From the NCBI GenBank assembly GCA_030667035.1, contig DAOUWQ010000036.1, forward strand, positions 1 through 8,361: a DNA stretch of 8,361 bases, written 5' to 3'. Both the position numbers and the translations under genes were made by a program. This document shows positions 1 through 6,507 of this stretch, in pieces. Under the pieces are notes generated by a model. It saw nothing but the letters and a program-made list of their open reading frames with translations. It ran no database searches and had not been told where the DNA came from. This DNA comes from Candidatus Heimdallarchaeota archaeon. Lineage in GTDB: Archaea; Asgardarchaeota; Heimdallarchaeia; JABLTI01. Each line of letters starts with the position of its first letter. Position 1 is the first letter of the stretch.

Positions 1-1
1 A

Positions 2-121
2 GTGAGATTGCAATGTGTTCAACGAAGTAAGAAAAAAGAAGTGGTAAAGCGACTTTTGGAGGTAAGTAAGTCTTATATTTCTCAGCTCGAGTTTCACCCA
101 TTAATCTTACATCCAATTTAG
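2..121 (+). CDS. Possible 3' end of a convergent gene cut by the left edge
   Basis: Reading from base 2, this frame stays open for 39 codons from the window edge to a TAG at 119-121, while the other two plus-strand frames hit stops within the first 45 bases. The peptide is basic and helix-like at first (a KKKEVVKRLLEVSK stretch), then ends in a short hydrophobic tail. A gene ending here would converge on the ABC transporter gene that ends at 170 on the other strand, with an AT-rich inverted repeat in the 48-base gap. I do not recognise a family. The open stretch is short and could arise by chance in AT-rich DNA, so this is a tentative partial call. Confidence 0.3.
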   Translation: MRLQCVQRSKKKEVVKRLLEVSKSYISQLEFHPLILHPI

Positions 122-122
122 C

Positions 123-147
123 TATTCTTATTTTTTAAAATAGAATA
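123..147. terminator. AT-rich inverted repeat, possible bidirectional terminator
   Basis: The arms TATTCT (123-128) and AGAATA (142-147) are perfect complements. They continue inward as A130:T141 and a TTTT/AAAA pairing around 131-140, with one bulged base. The repeat lies 22 bases past the stop of the ABC transporter gene and directly after the TAG of the possible plus-strand gene, where a shared terminator would be expected. It is almost entirely A/T, so the hairpin would be weak. Confidence 0.3.
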
Positions 148-169
148 ATACTTAATCATTTGTATGAAT

Positions 170-2020
170 CTAGTCATCCTCTTGCTCTTTGAATTGTAAT
201 TGATAGAGACGATAGTATTCTCCTTTTCTAGAAAGAAGTTCATCATTTGTACCTTCTTCTATGATTTCTCCATCACGAATTACAATGATTCTATCAGCTG
301 TTCTTACAGTGGATAAACGATGAGCAATTATGAATGAAGTTCTACCCGCAAGAAGTTTGTCTAATGCTCTCTTTATGATAATCTCTGTGTAAGGATCAAC
401 TGATGATGTTGCTTCATCCAGCACAAGGATTTTTGGATTTGGTAATAATGCTCGAGCAAAGGAAATGAGTTGCCTTTTACCTACAGATAGTTTACCACCA
501 CGTTCCCCTACTTCAGAATTATATCCATTTGGCATTCTGTCTATGAATTCGTCCGCATTAACAGCTTGTGCTGCTTGTTGGATTTTTTCCATAGGAACAT
601 CCTTTAGACTATAGGAAATATTTTCTGCAATAGTTCCTGAAAATAAATAGGGATCTTGTAAAACAACACCAATCTGACCTCGTAGAGAATTCAATGTGAC
701 ATCTTGAATATTATAATCATCAACGGCTATCGACCCTTCTTGTATCTCATAAAAGCGAATAAGAAGATTAATTATTGTAGTTTTTCCGGCTCCTGTCGGA
801 CCAACAATTGCAATTGTTTCTCCAGGTTGTACTTCCAAATTAAATCCGTTGAGTACTAGTTCGTTTTCTTTGTAAGCAAAAACAACATCTTTGAATTTCA
901 CACGACCAGTTATTTCTGGCAATTCTAGCGCATCTTCTTTTTCCTTAACATCTGAAACACTGTGATTCAATTCATAAACTCGTTCTGTTGCTGCCATAGT
1001 GGATTGGAAAGTGTTGTAGAACATTGTTAAATTGAGAATTGGTCTGAAAAAGATGCCAACATAGGAGGTGAAGGCTAATGCGACACCAATTGTTAATGGA
1101 ACATGCATAGAATCGAACATCATTGTCCAACCACCGTAGAAGTAAACAAATCCCGTTACTGCCGCTGCTAGGAAATTAAAAAGTGGGAAAGTAGTTGCAA
1201 ATACAGCTATTGCTTTCATGTTAGCTTTTCTGTTTTCTTTATTTACAGTATCAAAATCTTGAATATTTTTTCCTTCTCTACTAAATGATTTTGATATTTT
1301 CACTCCGGAAATGCTCTCAGAGAGATTAGCGGTAACATTCGCAATTGTCTTTCTTGTTTTTCGATATGCTTTTCGTGCTCGCTTCTTAAAAGACCAACTG
1401 ATAATAAGTGTTGTTGGGATTGAAAATAGAAAAACCCAGAGAGCCAGTTCCCAATTCATCCAGAGTAGAACAATACTTACACCAATCAAAGTTATGAAAT
1501 CTATTAGTGAGGTAATAATTCCACCACTCATAAGCTCATTAATTTTATCACAATCATTTGTTACTTTGGAAATAAGTCTGCCTGTTTCTTGATGGTCAAT
1601 ATATTTCATTGAGAGGCTCTGAAGATGATTGAATGTATCTGTTCGAATGTTTTTAACAGTATGATATCCTATTTTGTAAAGAAGGAATATCCTAAAGATA
1701 TCTATTACCGAGCTGATAATCGCAACAGCAAGTAAGGATAGCGCTAAGATTAATAGCCACTTATCTCTGTCTTCTGCAAATAAAAGATATTTATCTCCTA
1801 AAACACCATCTATAATATATCGTAAAATTTGTGGAGCAATAAGACCAATTACTGCACTAATAACTACTAGAATTATTGCTAGAATGACCATTCCTTTGTA
1901 GTCTTTCAAATAACCAAGAATCCATTTACCTAATTTTCTATCCGAGGTTACTCTTGCTCGCTCTTTTTTATCTTCTTCTTCTATCAAGGAATCAAAATGG
2001 CCGCCTCTTCCAAAACCCAT
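170..2020 (-). CDS. Heterodimeric ABC exporter, catalytic half-transporter (TM288/BmrD-like)
   Basis: A 616-residue half-transporter: a six-helix exporter membrane domain fused to an ATPase domain, which should pump lipophilic substrates, drugs or lipids out across the membrane. Hydrophobic segments lie near residues 43-65, 88-112, 168-187, 190-208, 271-297 and 306-325, after a charged 35-residue N terminus. The ATPase domain runs from about 370 to 605: Walker A GPTGAGKTT (407-415), Q-loop Gln455, Walker B ILVLDE (531-536) with catalytic Glu536, D-loop SSVD, switch His567. Its signature is LSVGK (511-515) instead of LSGGQ, which is degenerate. The ATG shares its A with the TAA of the upstream partner (TAATG), and GGAGG at 2030-2034 sits 9 bases ahead, so translational coupling is likely. 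The partner's defects complement this one, which argues for an obligate heterodimer. The substrate is unknown. The gene is full length and intact. Confidence 0.93.
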   Translation of the reverse strand: MGFGRGGHFDSLIEEEDKKERARVTSDRKLGKWILGYLKDYKGMVILAIILVVISAVIGLIAPQILRYIIDGVLGDKYLLFAEDRDKWLLILALSLLAVAIISSVIDIFRIFLLYKIGYHTVKNIRTDTFNHLQSLSMKYIDHQETGRLISKVTNDCDKINELMSGGIITSLIDFITLIGVSIVLLWMNWELALWVFLFSIPTTLIISWSFKKRARKAYRKTRKTIANVTANLSESISGVKISKSFSREGKNIQDFDTVNKENRKANMKAIAVFATTFPLFNFLAAAVTGFVYFYGGWTMMFDSMHVPLTIGVALAFTSYVGIFFRPILNLTMFYNTFQSTMAATERVYELNHSVSDVKEKEDALELPEITGRVKFKDVVFAYKENELVLNGFNLEVQPGETIAIVGPTGAGKTTIINLLIRFYEIQEGSIAVDDYNIQDVTLNSLRGQIGVVLQDPYLFSGTIAENISYSLKDVPMEKIQQAAQAVNADEFIDRMPNGYNSEVGERGGKLSVGKRQLISFARALLPNPKILVLDEATSSVDPYTEIIIKRALDKLLAGRTSFIIAHRLSTVRTADRIIVIRDGEIIEEGTNDELLSRKGEYYRLYQLQFKEQEDD

Positions 2021-3852
2021 TATTTTTGTCCTCCATTATCTATTGATGAATCAAATGAACCCTTTGAAGGTTTATCCAATTTATTGAAAGATACAATTGT
2101 ATCTTGCTGATCAATTAATTGTGTCTCGTAGAGATGCTTATAGAGACCTCCTTTGCTCATTAGCTCATCATGTTGACCTAATTCAACAATTTTTCCTCTA
2201 TCCATTACAACAATTTTTGTTGCGAACTTTATTGTTGATAATCTCTGAGTAACGATTAAAGTTGTTTTATCTTTAATAAACTCACCAACTGCAACTTGAA
2301 ACTGGTTTTCAGTTTCAAAATCTAGAGCACTTGATGAATCATCCATAATCAGTAAGGGCGTTCTAAGAAGTAATGCTCGGGCAATTGTCAAACGTTGTTT
2401 TTGTCCACCGGAAAGAGTTAATCCTCGTTCACCAACTACTGTATCATATCCATCTGGGAATGAAGTAATAAATTCATGAGCTTGAGCAATTTTTGACACT
2501 CGCAGAATTTCTTCTTCGGTAGCATCAGGTTTGCCAAAAGCAATATTTTCCTTTATTGTCTTTGCAAAGAGAAAAGCTTCTTGTTGTACTATTGCTATTT
2601 GCCTTCTGAAAGGTTCAAGCTGGACATCTCGTATATCTACATCATCGATGAGAACTGCACCTTCGATTGGATCATAAAATCTTGGAATTAAACTAACAAT
2701 CGTACTTTTACCAGAACCGGTAGTTCCTAAGAATGCAATAGTTTCTCCTGGTGTAATGATTAGATTAATTTCGTCTAAAACAGGAGGATTTCCTTCGACA
2801 TAAGTGAAAGTAACATCCTTAAATTCTATTTTCCCTTTAATTCTTGGTAGTTCTATTGCATCATCTTTTTCAATAATTTTCTTTTCCATGTCTATTACTT
2901 CAAAGATTCTGTTAAGGGATGCTGTACCTTCTTGCAAATGTAAAATAGCAAAGGACATAAATCTTGTAGGCATCCGCATCATTATTAGATAGCTATTAAC
3001 TGCAACTAAAGTTCCTATTCCTCCTACTAGCGTTCCAGCAAGAACTGCTCTTCCACCAAATAATAGAATAAGAAAAGATCCTATTGTTAAAAGCAACGGA
3101 AAAATGGTATTAATATATGCACGTAATTTTGCCAATCTTAAATTAAGATCTAGATACTTCTCATTTTCGTTTTCAAATTTCTCGCTCTCGAATTTCTCTG
3201 CCGCAAACGCTCTAACAACTCGAGAACCGTAAACATTTTCTGCGAGAACGGAATTCATGTCACCAAATTTATTCTGAATTTGTCTCATAAGTGGACGAAT
3301 TCTTTTGGCATACATAAACATCGAAATAAACATTATAGGTGCAAACCCAACAAAAATTAGCATTAATTGCCAATCCATCAAACCAACAATTACAAATATG
3401 CCAGTATACAGACAGATTGATCTAAGGAAAATTCGTAAACCAATACTTAGTAATCTTCGAATAGCTTCTACATCACTTGTTCCCCTCGAGATTAACTGCC
3501 CTGTTTCCATACGATCAAAGAAATCGATAGACTGCCTCTGGATTTTTGTATATAATCTATTTCGAAGATCATAGATGACATTTTGAGAAATATATTCATT
3601 AATATATCTTTGAACGAACCGAAAGATTGATGCAAGAAAACCTATTGCTATAAAAATTGGTATCCACAGTTTTAATGCATTGAATCTCAAAACAAAATTC
3701 TCTTCATAAAAAATACTGTTAATAATTTCTCTAATAATATAAGGACTAACGAGCGTAAACGCAGAATCCAATACTGCTGTAAAAATGACTACTCCTATAG
3801 CAAATAGAGTTTTTCTTTTCATATATTTTATAATACGTAGGAGTGGATGCAT
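2020..3852 (-). CDS. Heterodimeric ABC exporter, degenerate-site half-transporter (TM287/BmrC-like)
   Basis: First gene of the exporter pair, 610 residues from the ATG at 3852. The frame also allows a TTG two codons earlier at 3858, but the GTGATC ribosome site at 3860-3865 sits 7 bases from the ATG and only 1 from the TTG. Residue numbers here count from the TTG. Hydrophobic segments lie near 17-38, 62-82, 140-160, 164-183, 250-270 and 274-295. The ATPase domain spans about 340-580: Walker A GTTGSGKST (378-386), Q-loop Gln426, intact signature LSGGQ (482-486), Walker B LLIMDD (502-507) and switch region VTQRLS. Asp507 replaces the catalytic glutamate and Gln538 the switch histidine, so its own ATP site should hydrolyse poorly. 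This is the usual pattern of the regulatory subunit in heterodimeric exporters. A polar tail of about 30 residues follows the ATPase domain. The substrate is unknown. Confidence 0.92.
   Translation of the reverse strand: MHPLLRIIKYMKRKTLFAIGVVIFTAVLDSAFTLVSPYIIREIINSIFYEENFVLRFNALKLWIPIFIAIGFLASIFRFVQRYINEYISQNVIYDLRNRLYTKIQRQSIDFFDRMETGQLISRGTSDVEAIRRLLSIGLRIFLRSICLYTGIFVIVGLMDWQLMLIFVGFAPIMFISMFMYAKRIRPLMRQIQNKFGDMNSVLAENVYGSRVVRAFAAEKFESEKFENENEKYLDLNLRLAKLRAYINTIFPLLLTIGSFLILLFGGRAVLAGTLVGGIGTLVAVNSYLIMMRMPTRFMSFAILHLQEGTASLNRIFEVIDMEKKIIEKDDAIELPRIKGKIEFKDVTFTYVEGNPPVLDEINLIITPGETIAFLGTTGSGKSTIVSLIPRFYDPIEGAVLIDDVDIRDVQLEPFRRQIAIVQQEAFLFAKTIKENIAFGKPDATEEEILRVSKIAQAHEFITSFPDGYDTVVGERGLTLSGGQKQRLTIARALLLRTPLLIMDDSSSALDFETENQFQVAVGEFIKDKTTLIVTQRLSTIKFATKIVVMDRGKIVELGQHDELMSKGGLYKHLYETQLIDQQDTIVSFNKLDKPSKGSFDSSIDNGGQK
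2030..2034 (-). promoter_or_regulatory. Shine-Dalgarno site inside the upstream ABC gene
   Basis: The minus strand reads GGAGG within the last codons of the upstream exporter gene (encoding Asn-Gly-Gly-Gln), 9 bases before the ATG at 2020. It is the strongest ribosome-binding site in the window. It supports the ATG and coupled translation of the two subunits. Confidence 0.8.
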
Positions 3853-3859
3853 AACCAAA

Positions 3860-3865
3860 GATCAC
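3860..3865 (-). promoter_or_regulatory. Shine-Dalgarno site GTGATC that sets the ABC start
   Basis: The minus strand reads GTGATC, an exact match to part of the archaeal consensus AGGAGGTGATC, 7 bases before the ATG at 3852. The position is right for the ATG and wrong for the TTG at 3858, so it decides the start. Confidence 0.6.
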
Positions 3866-3873
3866 AACATTAG

Positions 3874-3894
3874 ATTAGTGAACCTATTTCTAAT
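3874..3894. repeat. Short inverted repeat between promoter and ABC gene
   Basis: ATTAG (3874-3878) and CTAAT (3890-3894) are perfect inverted arms separated by 11 bases. They lie between the candidate TATA box and the exporter start, around the predicted transcription start. This is where a repressor would act, but five-base arms are common by chance in AT-rich DNA. Confidence 0.2.
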
Positions 3895-3901
3895 AGTGAC
3901 A

Positions 3902-3909
3902 CATAAAAC
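3902..3909 (-). promoter_or_regulatory. Possible archaeal TATA box for the ABC exporter operon
   Basis: In the 106-base spacer after the HEAT-repeat gene, the minus strand has GTTTTATG preceded by an A-rich CGAAAT that could serve as a BRE. An archaeal start about 25 bases downstream would fall near 3880, giving a leader of roughly 28 bases that includes the GTGATC site. No T-rich terminator is visible after the HEAT gene, so read-through from it is also possible. Confidence 0.35.
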
Positions 3910-3958
3910 TATTTCGGTTTCGTTAATAATTCAACCAAATATGAATGTTTAATTTTTT

Positions 3959-5005
3959 TCACTGTTTGGATTCTATCTGTTCAATTGCATCTTTTGCTGC
4001 TTGCTTGACTTGTTTATAATGGCTTCTAAGAGATTTTCTAAGAACAGGGAGAGCACGCGCATCACAAAAATTTCCTAAAGCATTTGCAATTTCTTTACGA
4101 ACGAACTTATTAACTTCAGAAGCATATGTTTGAATTAAAACAGGAATGGCTTCTTTCTCGCCAATTTTTCCGAGAGCTTCTGCACACGCTCTTCGAACAT
4201 AATAACAAGTATCTCTCTGAATTGTATGTGAGAGAGCCAGGGTTGCTTCCTTCCTGCTGTTATTTATTTCGCTTGAATCTATTTCTGATTGTGCTTTCGA
4301 TTGATCTAAAATATGTCCTATAGTAAGTGCAATTTGTCTTTTTGTTAGTTTATGAAATTCATTTTTTAATGCATAACAAAGTCCTGAGACTGACCCTGGA
4401 TCCTTGATATTTCTTAATGCCCAAGCAGCATTCATTCGAACATGGGCGTCTTTATCTTTAAGTAATGCATCAATTAAAATTTTCACCGAATCCTTTTCTT
4501 TAACTATTCCTAATGCCCATGTAATTGTTTGACGAACGAGTTGGTTTTTGTTGGAAAAGAGTATACTTTCGATCTCCTTAAATGGAAAAGTTGTTGTTTG
4601 ATTAAGTAGTCCATGAATACTCCAATATTGATTTTCAATGCTTTCATCTCTAAGTCCCTTTAATAAGGTGTTAAAAGATAGTAGTGAATCTTTTTTGCCT
4701 AAAGCCCAGATTGCTCTTGCTTTGACATTGCTCTTTTGTTCCTCATAGGAATTATAAATTTTAGCAAAAAGTTCTTGATATTTTTCAAATTGAAAATAAC
4801 TAAGACCAATGATTGCAACTTCTCTAACTTGATGATCTGGATCTGAAAGCGATAATTTTGATAAAATGTCTACTGATTGTATGCTATTAGTTTCTACTAA
4901 ATAATGAATAACCTTAATCCGATCAGCTCGAATATTTGACTCAAGAAGTGTAAGTAGTTCACTATCTGTTAACTGTGTTTGATATTCTCCAGAATTTTCA
5001 GTCAT
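3959..5005 (-). CDS. HEAT-repeat (PBS-lyase HEAT-like) protein
   Basis: A 348-residue protein made of paired-helix repeats of the HEAT/PBS-lyase type. These form a curved alpha-solenoid that usually binds other proteins. Repeat signatures (hydrophobic helix, then D..VR..A..AL) are visible near residues 55-71 (HQVREVAIIGL), 91-106 (VKARAIWALG), 154-170 (LVRQTITWALG), 185-202 (AHVRMNAAWALRNI), 267-282 (YVRRACAEALGKIG), 300-314 (FVRKEIANALGNF) and 331-344. Residues about 216-262 fit the pattern less well and hold a polar stretch, which separates an N-terminal from a C-terminal block. There is no signal peptide or membrane segment, so it is likely cytoplasmic. The ATG at 5005 has no good Shine-Dalgarno site. 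Spacers of more than 100 bases on both sides suggest its own unit. The specific partner is unknown. Such repeats occur in many unrelated roles, so the exporter next door is not evidence of function. Confidence 0.85.
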   Translation of the reverse strand: MTENSGEYQTQLTDSELLTLLESNIRADRIKVIHYLVETNSIQSVDILSKLSLSDPDHQVREVAIIGLSYFQFEKYQELFAKIYNSYEEQKSNVKARAIWALGKKDSLLSFNTLLKGLRDESIENQYWSIHGLLNQTTTFPFKEIESILFSNKNQLVRQTITWALGIVKEKDSVKILIDALLKDKDAHVRMNAAWALRNIKDPGSVSGLCYALKNEFHKLTKRQIALTIGHILDQSKAQSEIDSSEINNSRKEATLALSHTIQRDTCYYVRRACAEALGKIGEKEAIPVLIQTYASEVNKFVRKEIANALGNFCDARALPVLRKSLRSHYKQVKQAAKDAIEQIESKQ

Positions 5006-5060
5006 TGGTCATAATCCCATGCAATACTATTCAATTTCATTATTAGTGATAGAGTTAATG

Positions 5061-5067
5061 ATATACA
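5061..5067 (-). promoter_or_regulatory. Possible TATA box for the HEAT-repeat gene
   Basis: The minus strand reads TGTATAT 56 to 62 bases before the ATG at 5005. A start site about 25 bases downstream would be near 5038, leaving a leader of about 33 bases. It follows directly after the T tract of the preceding terminator. The 131-base spacer holds no other gene-like content. The call rests on A/T composition and position only. Confidence 0.35.
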
Positions 5068-5075
5068 GTAAATTG

Positions 5076-5115
5076 AAAAAAAATAAAAGATAAAAGGAAA
5101 AAAAACTTTTCCTTT
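5076..5115 (-). terminator. Stem-loop and T tract after inositol-3-phosphate synthase
   Basis: A perfect 9-base-pair stem (AAAGGAAAA at 5093-5101 with TTTTCCTTT at 5107-5115, 5-base loop) begins 21 bases after the TGA of the synthase gene. On the minus transcript it is followed by a T-rich run ending in eight T residues (5076-5083). Archaeal transcription stops at T tracts with or without a hairpin, so this is a credible terminator. The stem is mostly A:T. Confidence 0.6.
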
Positions 5116-5136
5116 AGTAAAAATTATTTGAAAGAA

Positions 5137-6369
5137 TCAAACAATCTTTACTTGCATTTCTTCTACATTAATTTTTGTACCTTCGTTAACCCATTTCATG
5201 TATATATCATGTTGGATGAAAGTATTGCCAATTATATCATCAATTGGATGTTTGAAGAAGAACGCGAGCTCGTGAATAGGACCAGATTCGCCTCTGGATT
5301 TTGCAAACATTAAACTTCGAGCAATGTCAATAACAATCGGTGCTGCTAAAATAGAGTCAATGCCTAACCAAGTAAATGTCAAAGCCATTTTTTGACCTAA
5401 GAAGCCTCGATAGCTTATGTAATCCCAAGCAACTTTATGGTCGACCAGCGGTGGGAAGTATTTGATTTCAGTAATAGAGAAAGGTGAATAACCAATGCTA
5501 CTGCTGATTGCTTTGTCTTTGCTTTCAATCTTACTGGCTTTATTTGCATCTTTGCTAAGCGTAACACCATCCAAGTCGCCTAAAATATTGAATCCTGCCC
5601 AACCGAGAATCTTCAAGTTTCTCATTTTGAACATTGGTGCGAGTGTGGTTTTCATTAATGTCTCGCCTGTTTTCCCATCATCACCCATGTAGGGTACTTT
5701 TTCTTTAAGGGCTAATTCTCTTAATGCTGGAAAAGATGCACCATGAGATGGAGTAAAGTTTCCATAAGGTATTTTTGTTTTTAATGCTGCATATGCGTTG
5801 AGCATACTTCCAGTTACTTTTTCAGTATTATTTTCATCGATTATAGTTTCAAAACCATCGAGTGTTTGATGTTCTTCAGTAAGTGTAATATGCTGCTCGG
5901 TTGAAGATGTGTTCATAACACAAACTTCCCCATTTTTATTCTTGAAACTTTCAAAATCTTTCATTAATTTCTTCACAATTTCTTTTAGAGTAAGACCATC
6001 ATCTTCGAGAGTTTCGAGGTTTCCTAATGCTTGTACTCCGGGTCCGCCATTAATGGCTGTCCCTTTTTTTGCTTTCAGTTTTGAAAGTTCATTCTTACTT
6101 GCTTCAAGATATTTTCTTTGAAAATGATAATTTTCTTCCCAGATTATTTCTGATGCTTGATAGGCATTTTTATCTAGAAATCGTATCTCACTTCCACCGA
6201 GATTTATATCTTCAATTGGAAACTTACTGCGAATTGGATCACACTCAGGTGATTCTGTGACTATTCCTGCTTGAACTCTTGGAGCTACTCCAGCCTTTAT
6301 TGCGGCTATACCTGTAAAGGTAGTTGTGGATACAGCGCCATAAGCTCCTATTAACCATATTCCTGCCAT
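5137..6369 (-). CDS. ino1: Inositol-3-phosphate synthase (myo-inositol-1-phosphate synthase)
   Basis: A 410-residue, NAD-dependent cytoplasmic enzyme that converts glucose 6-phosphate to inositol 3-phosphate, the committed step to inositol. In archaea this supplies inositol-containing ether-lipid headgroups and, in some hyperthermophiles, di-inositol phosphate solutes. The Rossmann segment is at residues 3-17 (GIWLIGAYGAVSTTT). Family landmarks follow in order: GDDGKTGETLMKT (229-241, compare GDD.K.GQT), GFNILGDLDGVTLS (259-272, compare the eukaryotic N.LGN.DG.NLS), SK at 283-284, HKVAWDYISYRGFLG (311-325, with the conserved lysine before the DY/DE pair) and DSILAAPIVIDIA (338-350). The length fits the short archaeal/bacterial form, not the eukaryotic form of over 500 residues. 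The ATG at 6369 puts the NAD fold at the very N terminus, with a weak AGGTTGA site 7 bases ahead. It is bounded by terminators on both sides, so it is probably a single-gene unit. The gene is intact. Confidence 0.93.
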   Translation of the reverse strand: MAGIWLIGAYGAVSTTTFTGIAAIKAGVAPRVQAGIVTESPECDPIRSKFPIEDINLGGSEIRFLDKNAYQASEIIWEENYHFQRKYLEASKNELSKLKAKKGTAINGGPGVQALGNLETLEDDGLTLKEIVKKLMKDFESFKNKNGEVCVMNTSSTEQHITLTEEHQTLDGFETIIDENNTEKVTGSMLNAYAALKTKIPYGNFTPSHGASFPALRELALKEKVPYMGDDGKTGETLMKTTLAPMFKMRNLKILGWAGFNILGDLDGVTLSKDANKASKIESKDKAISSSIGYSPFSITEIKYFPPLVDHKVAWDYISYRGFLGQKMALTFTWLGIDSILAAPIVIDIARSLMFAKSRGESGPIHELAFFFKHPIDDIIGNTFIQHDIYMKWVNEGTKINVEEMQVKIV

Positions 6370-6392
6370 TTGTATTTCAACCTATTTTATTA

Positions 6393-6432
6393 GTATAAAA
6401 TTCTCAGCTTATTTTATGACCATATAATATAA
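6393..6432 (-). promoter_or_regulatory. Promoter region of the inositol-3-phosphate synthase gene
   Basis: Two TATA-like elements lie upstream of the ATG at 6369: TTATATTATATG around 6420-6431 and TTTTATAC at 6393-6400. The first would place the transcript start near 6401, leaving a leader of about 32 bases that includes the AGGTTGA ribosome site. The second would give a nearly leaderless transcript. The first fits better because a ribosome site is present. The 138-base spacer contains only this and the preceding terminator. Confidence 0.4.
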
Positions 6433-6462
6433 GACTGTTTTTAATTTTTTAGGTTTCCCCTT

Positions 6463-6497
6463 AAAAAGAAATTGAAAATATTGCCTAAATAAGGCAA
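6463..6497 (-). terminator. Stem-loop and T-rich tail after adenylate kinase
   Basis: The minus strand carries TTGCCT-TATTT-AGGCAA (6481-6497), a perfect 6-base-pair stem with two G:C and two C:G-type pairs and a 5-base loop. It starts 10 bases after the TAG of the adenylate kinase gene and is followed by a T-rich stretch with runs of four, three and five T residues (6464-6479). It probably ends the coiled-coil/adenylate kinase operon. Confidence 0.6.
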
Positions 6498-6507
6498 AAA
6501 TGAAGAA

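Noticed and set aside
1311..1592. Plus-strand open frame of 93 codons inside the catalytic ABC subunit gene
   Set aside because: It lies wholly opposite an intact, motif-bearing transporter domain, and its hydrophobic content mirrors the membrane helices on the other strand. It is a shadow.
2020..3852. First ABC subunit as a decaying or inactive gene because it lacks the catalytic Glu and switch His
   Set aside because: The frame is intact and full length, other motifs are perfect, and the changes match the known degenerate-site pattern of heterodimeric exporters.
170..3852. Bacterial origin of the window, since such ABC exporters are widespread in bacteria
   Set aside because: The adenylate kinase is clearly the archaeal family, and the spacers fit archaeal promoters. 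A transfer of only the exporter operon cannot be excluded, but its base composition looks like its neighbours.
3853..3958. A small gene or RNA in the spacer between the HEAT gene and the exporter
   Set aside because: The spacer is short and AT-rich, with no convincing frame or stable fold. Promoter-like elements account for it.
5495..6260. Several plus-strand open frames opposite inositol-3-phosphate synthase
   Set aside because: They sit antisense to conserved family motifs, overlap one another in different frames and match no family. They are shadows.
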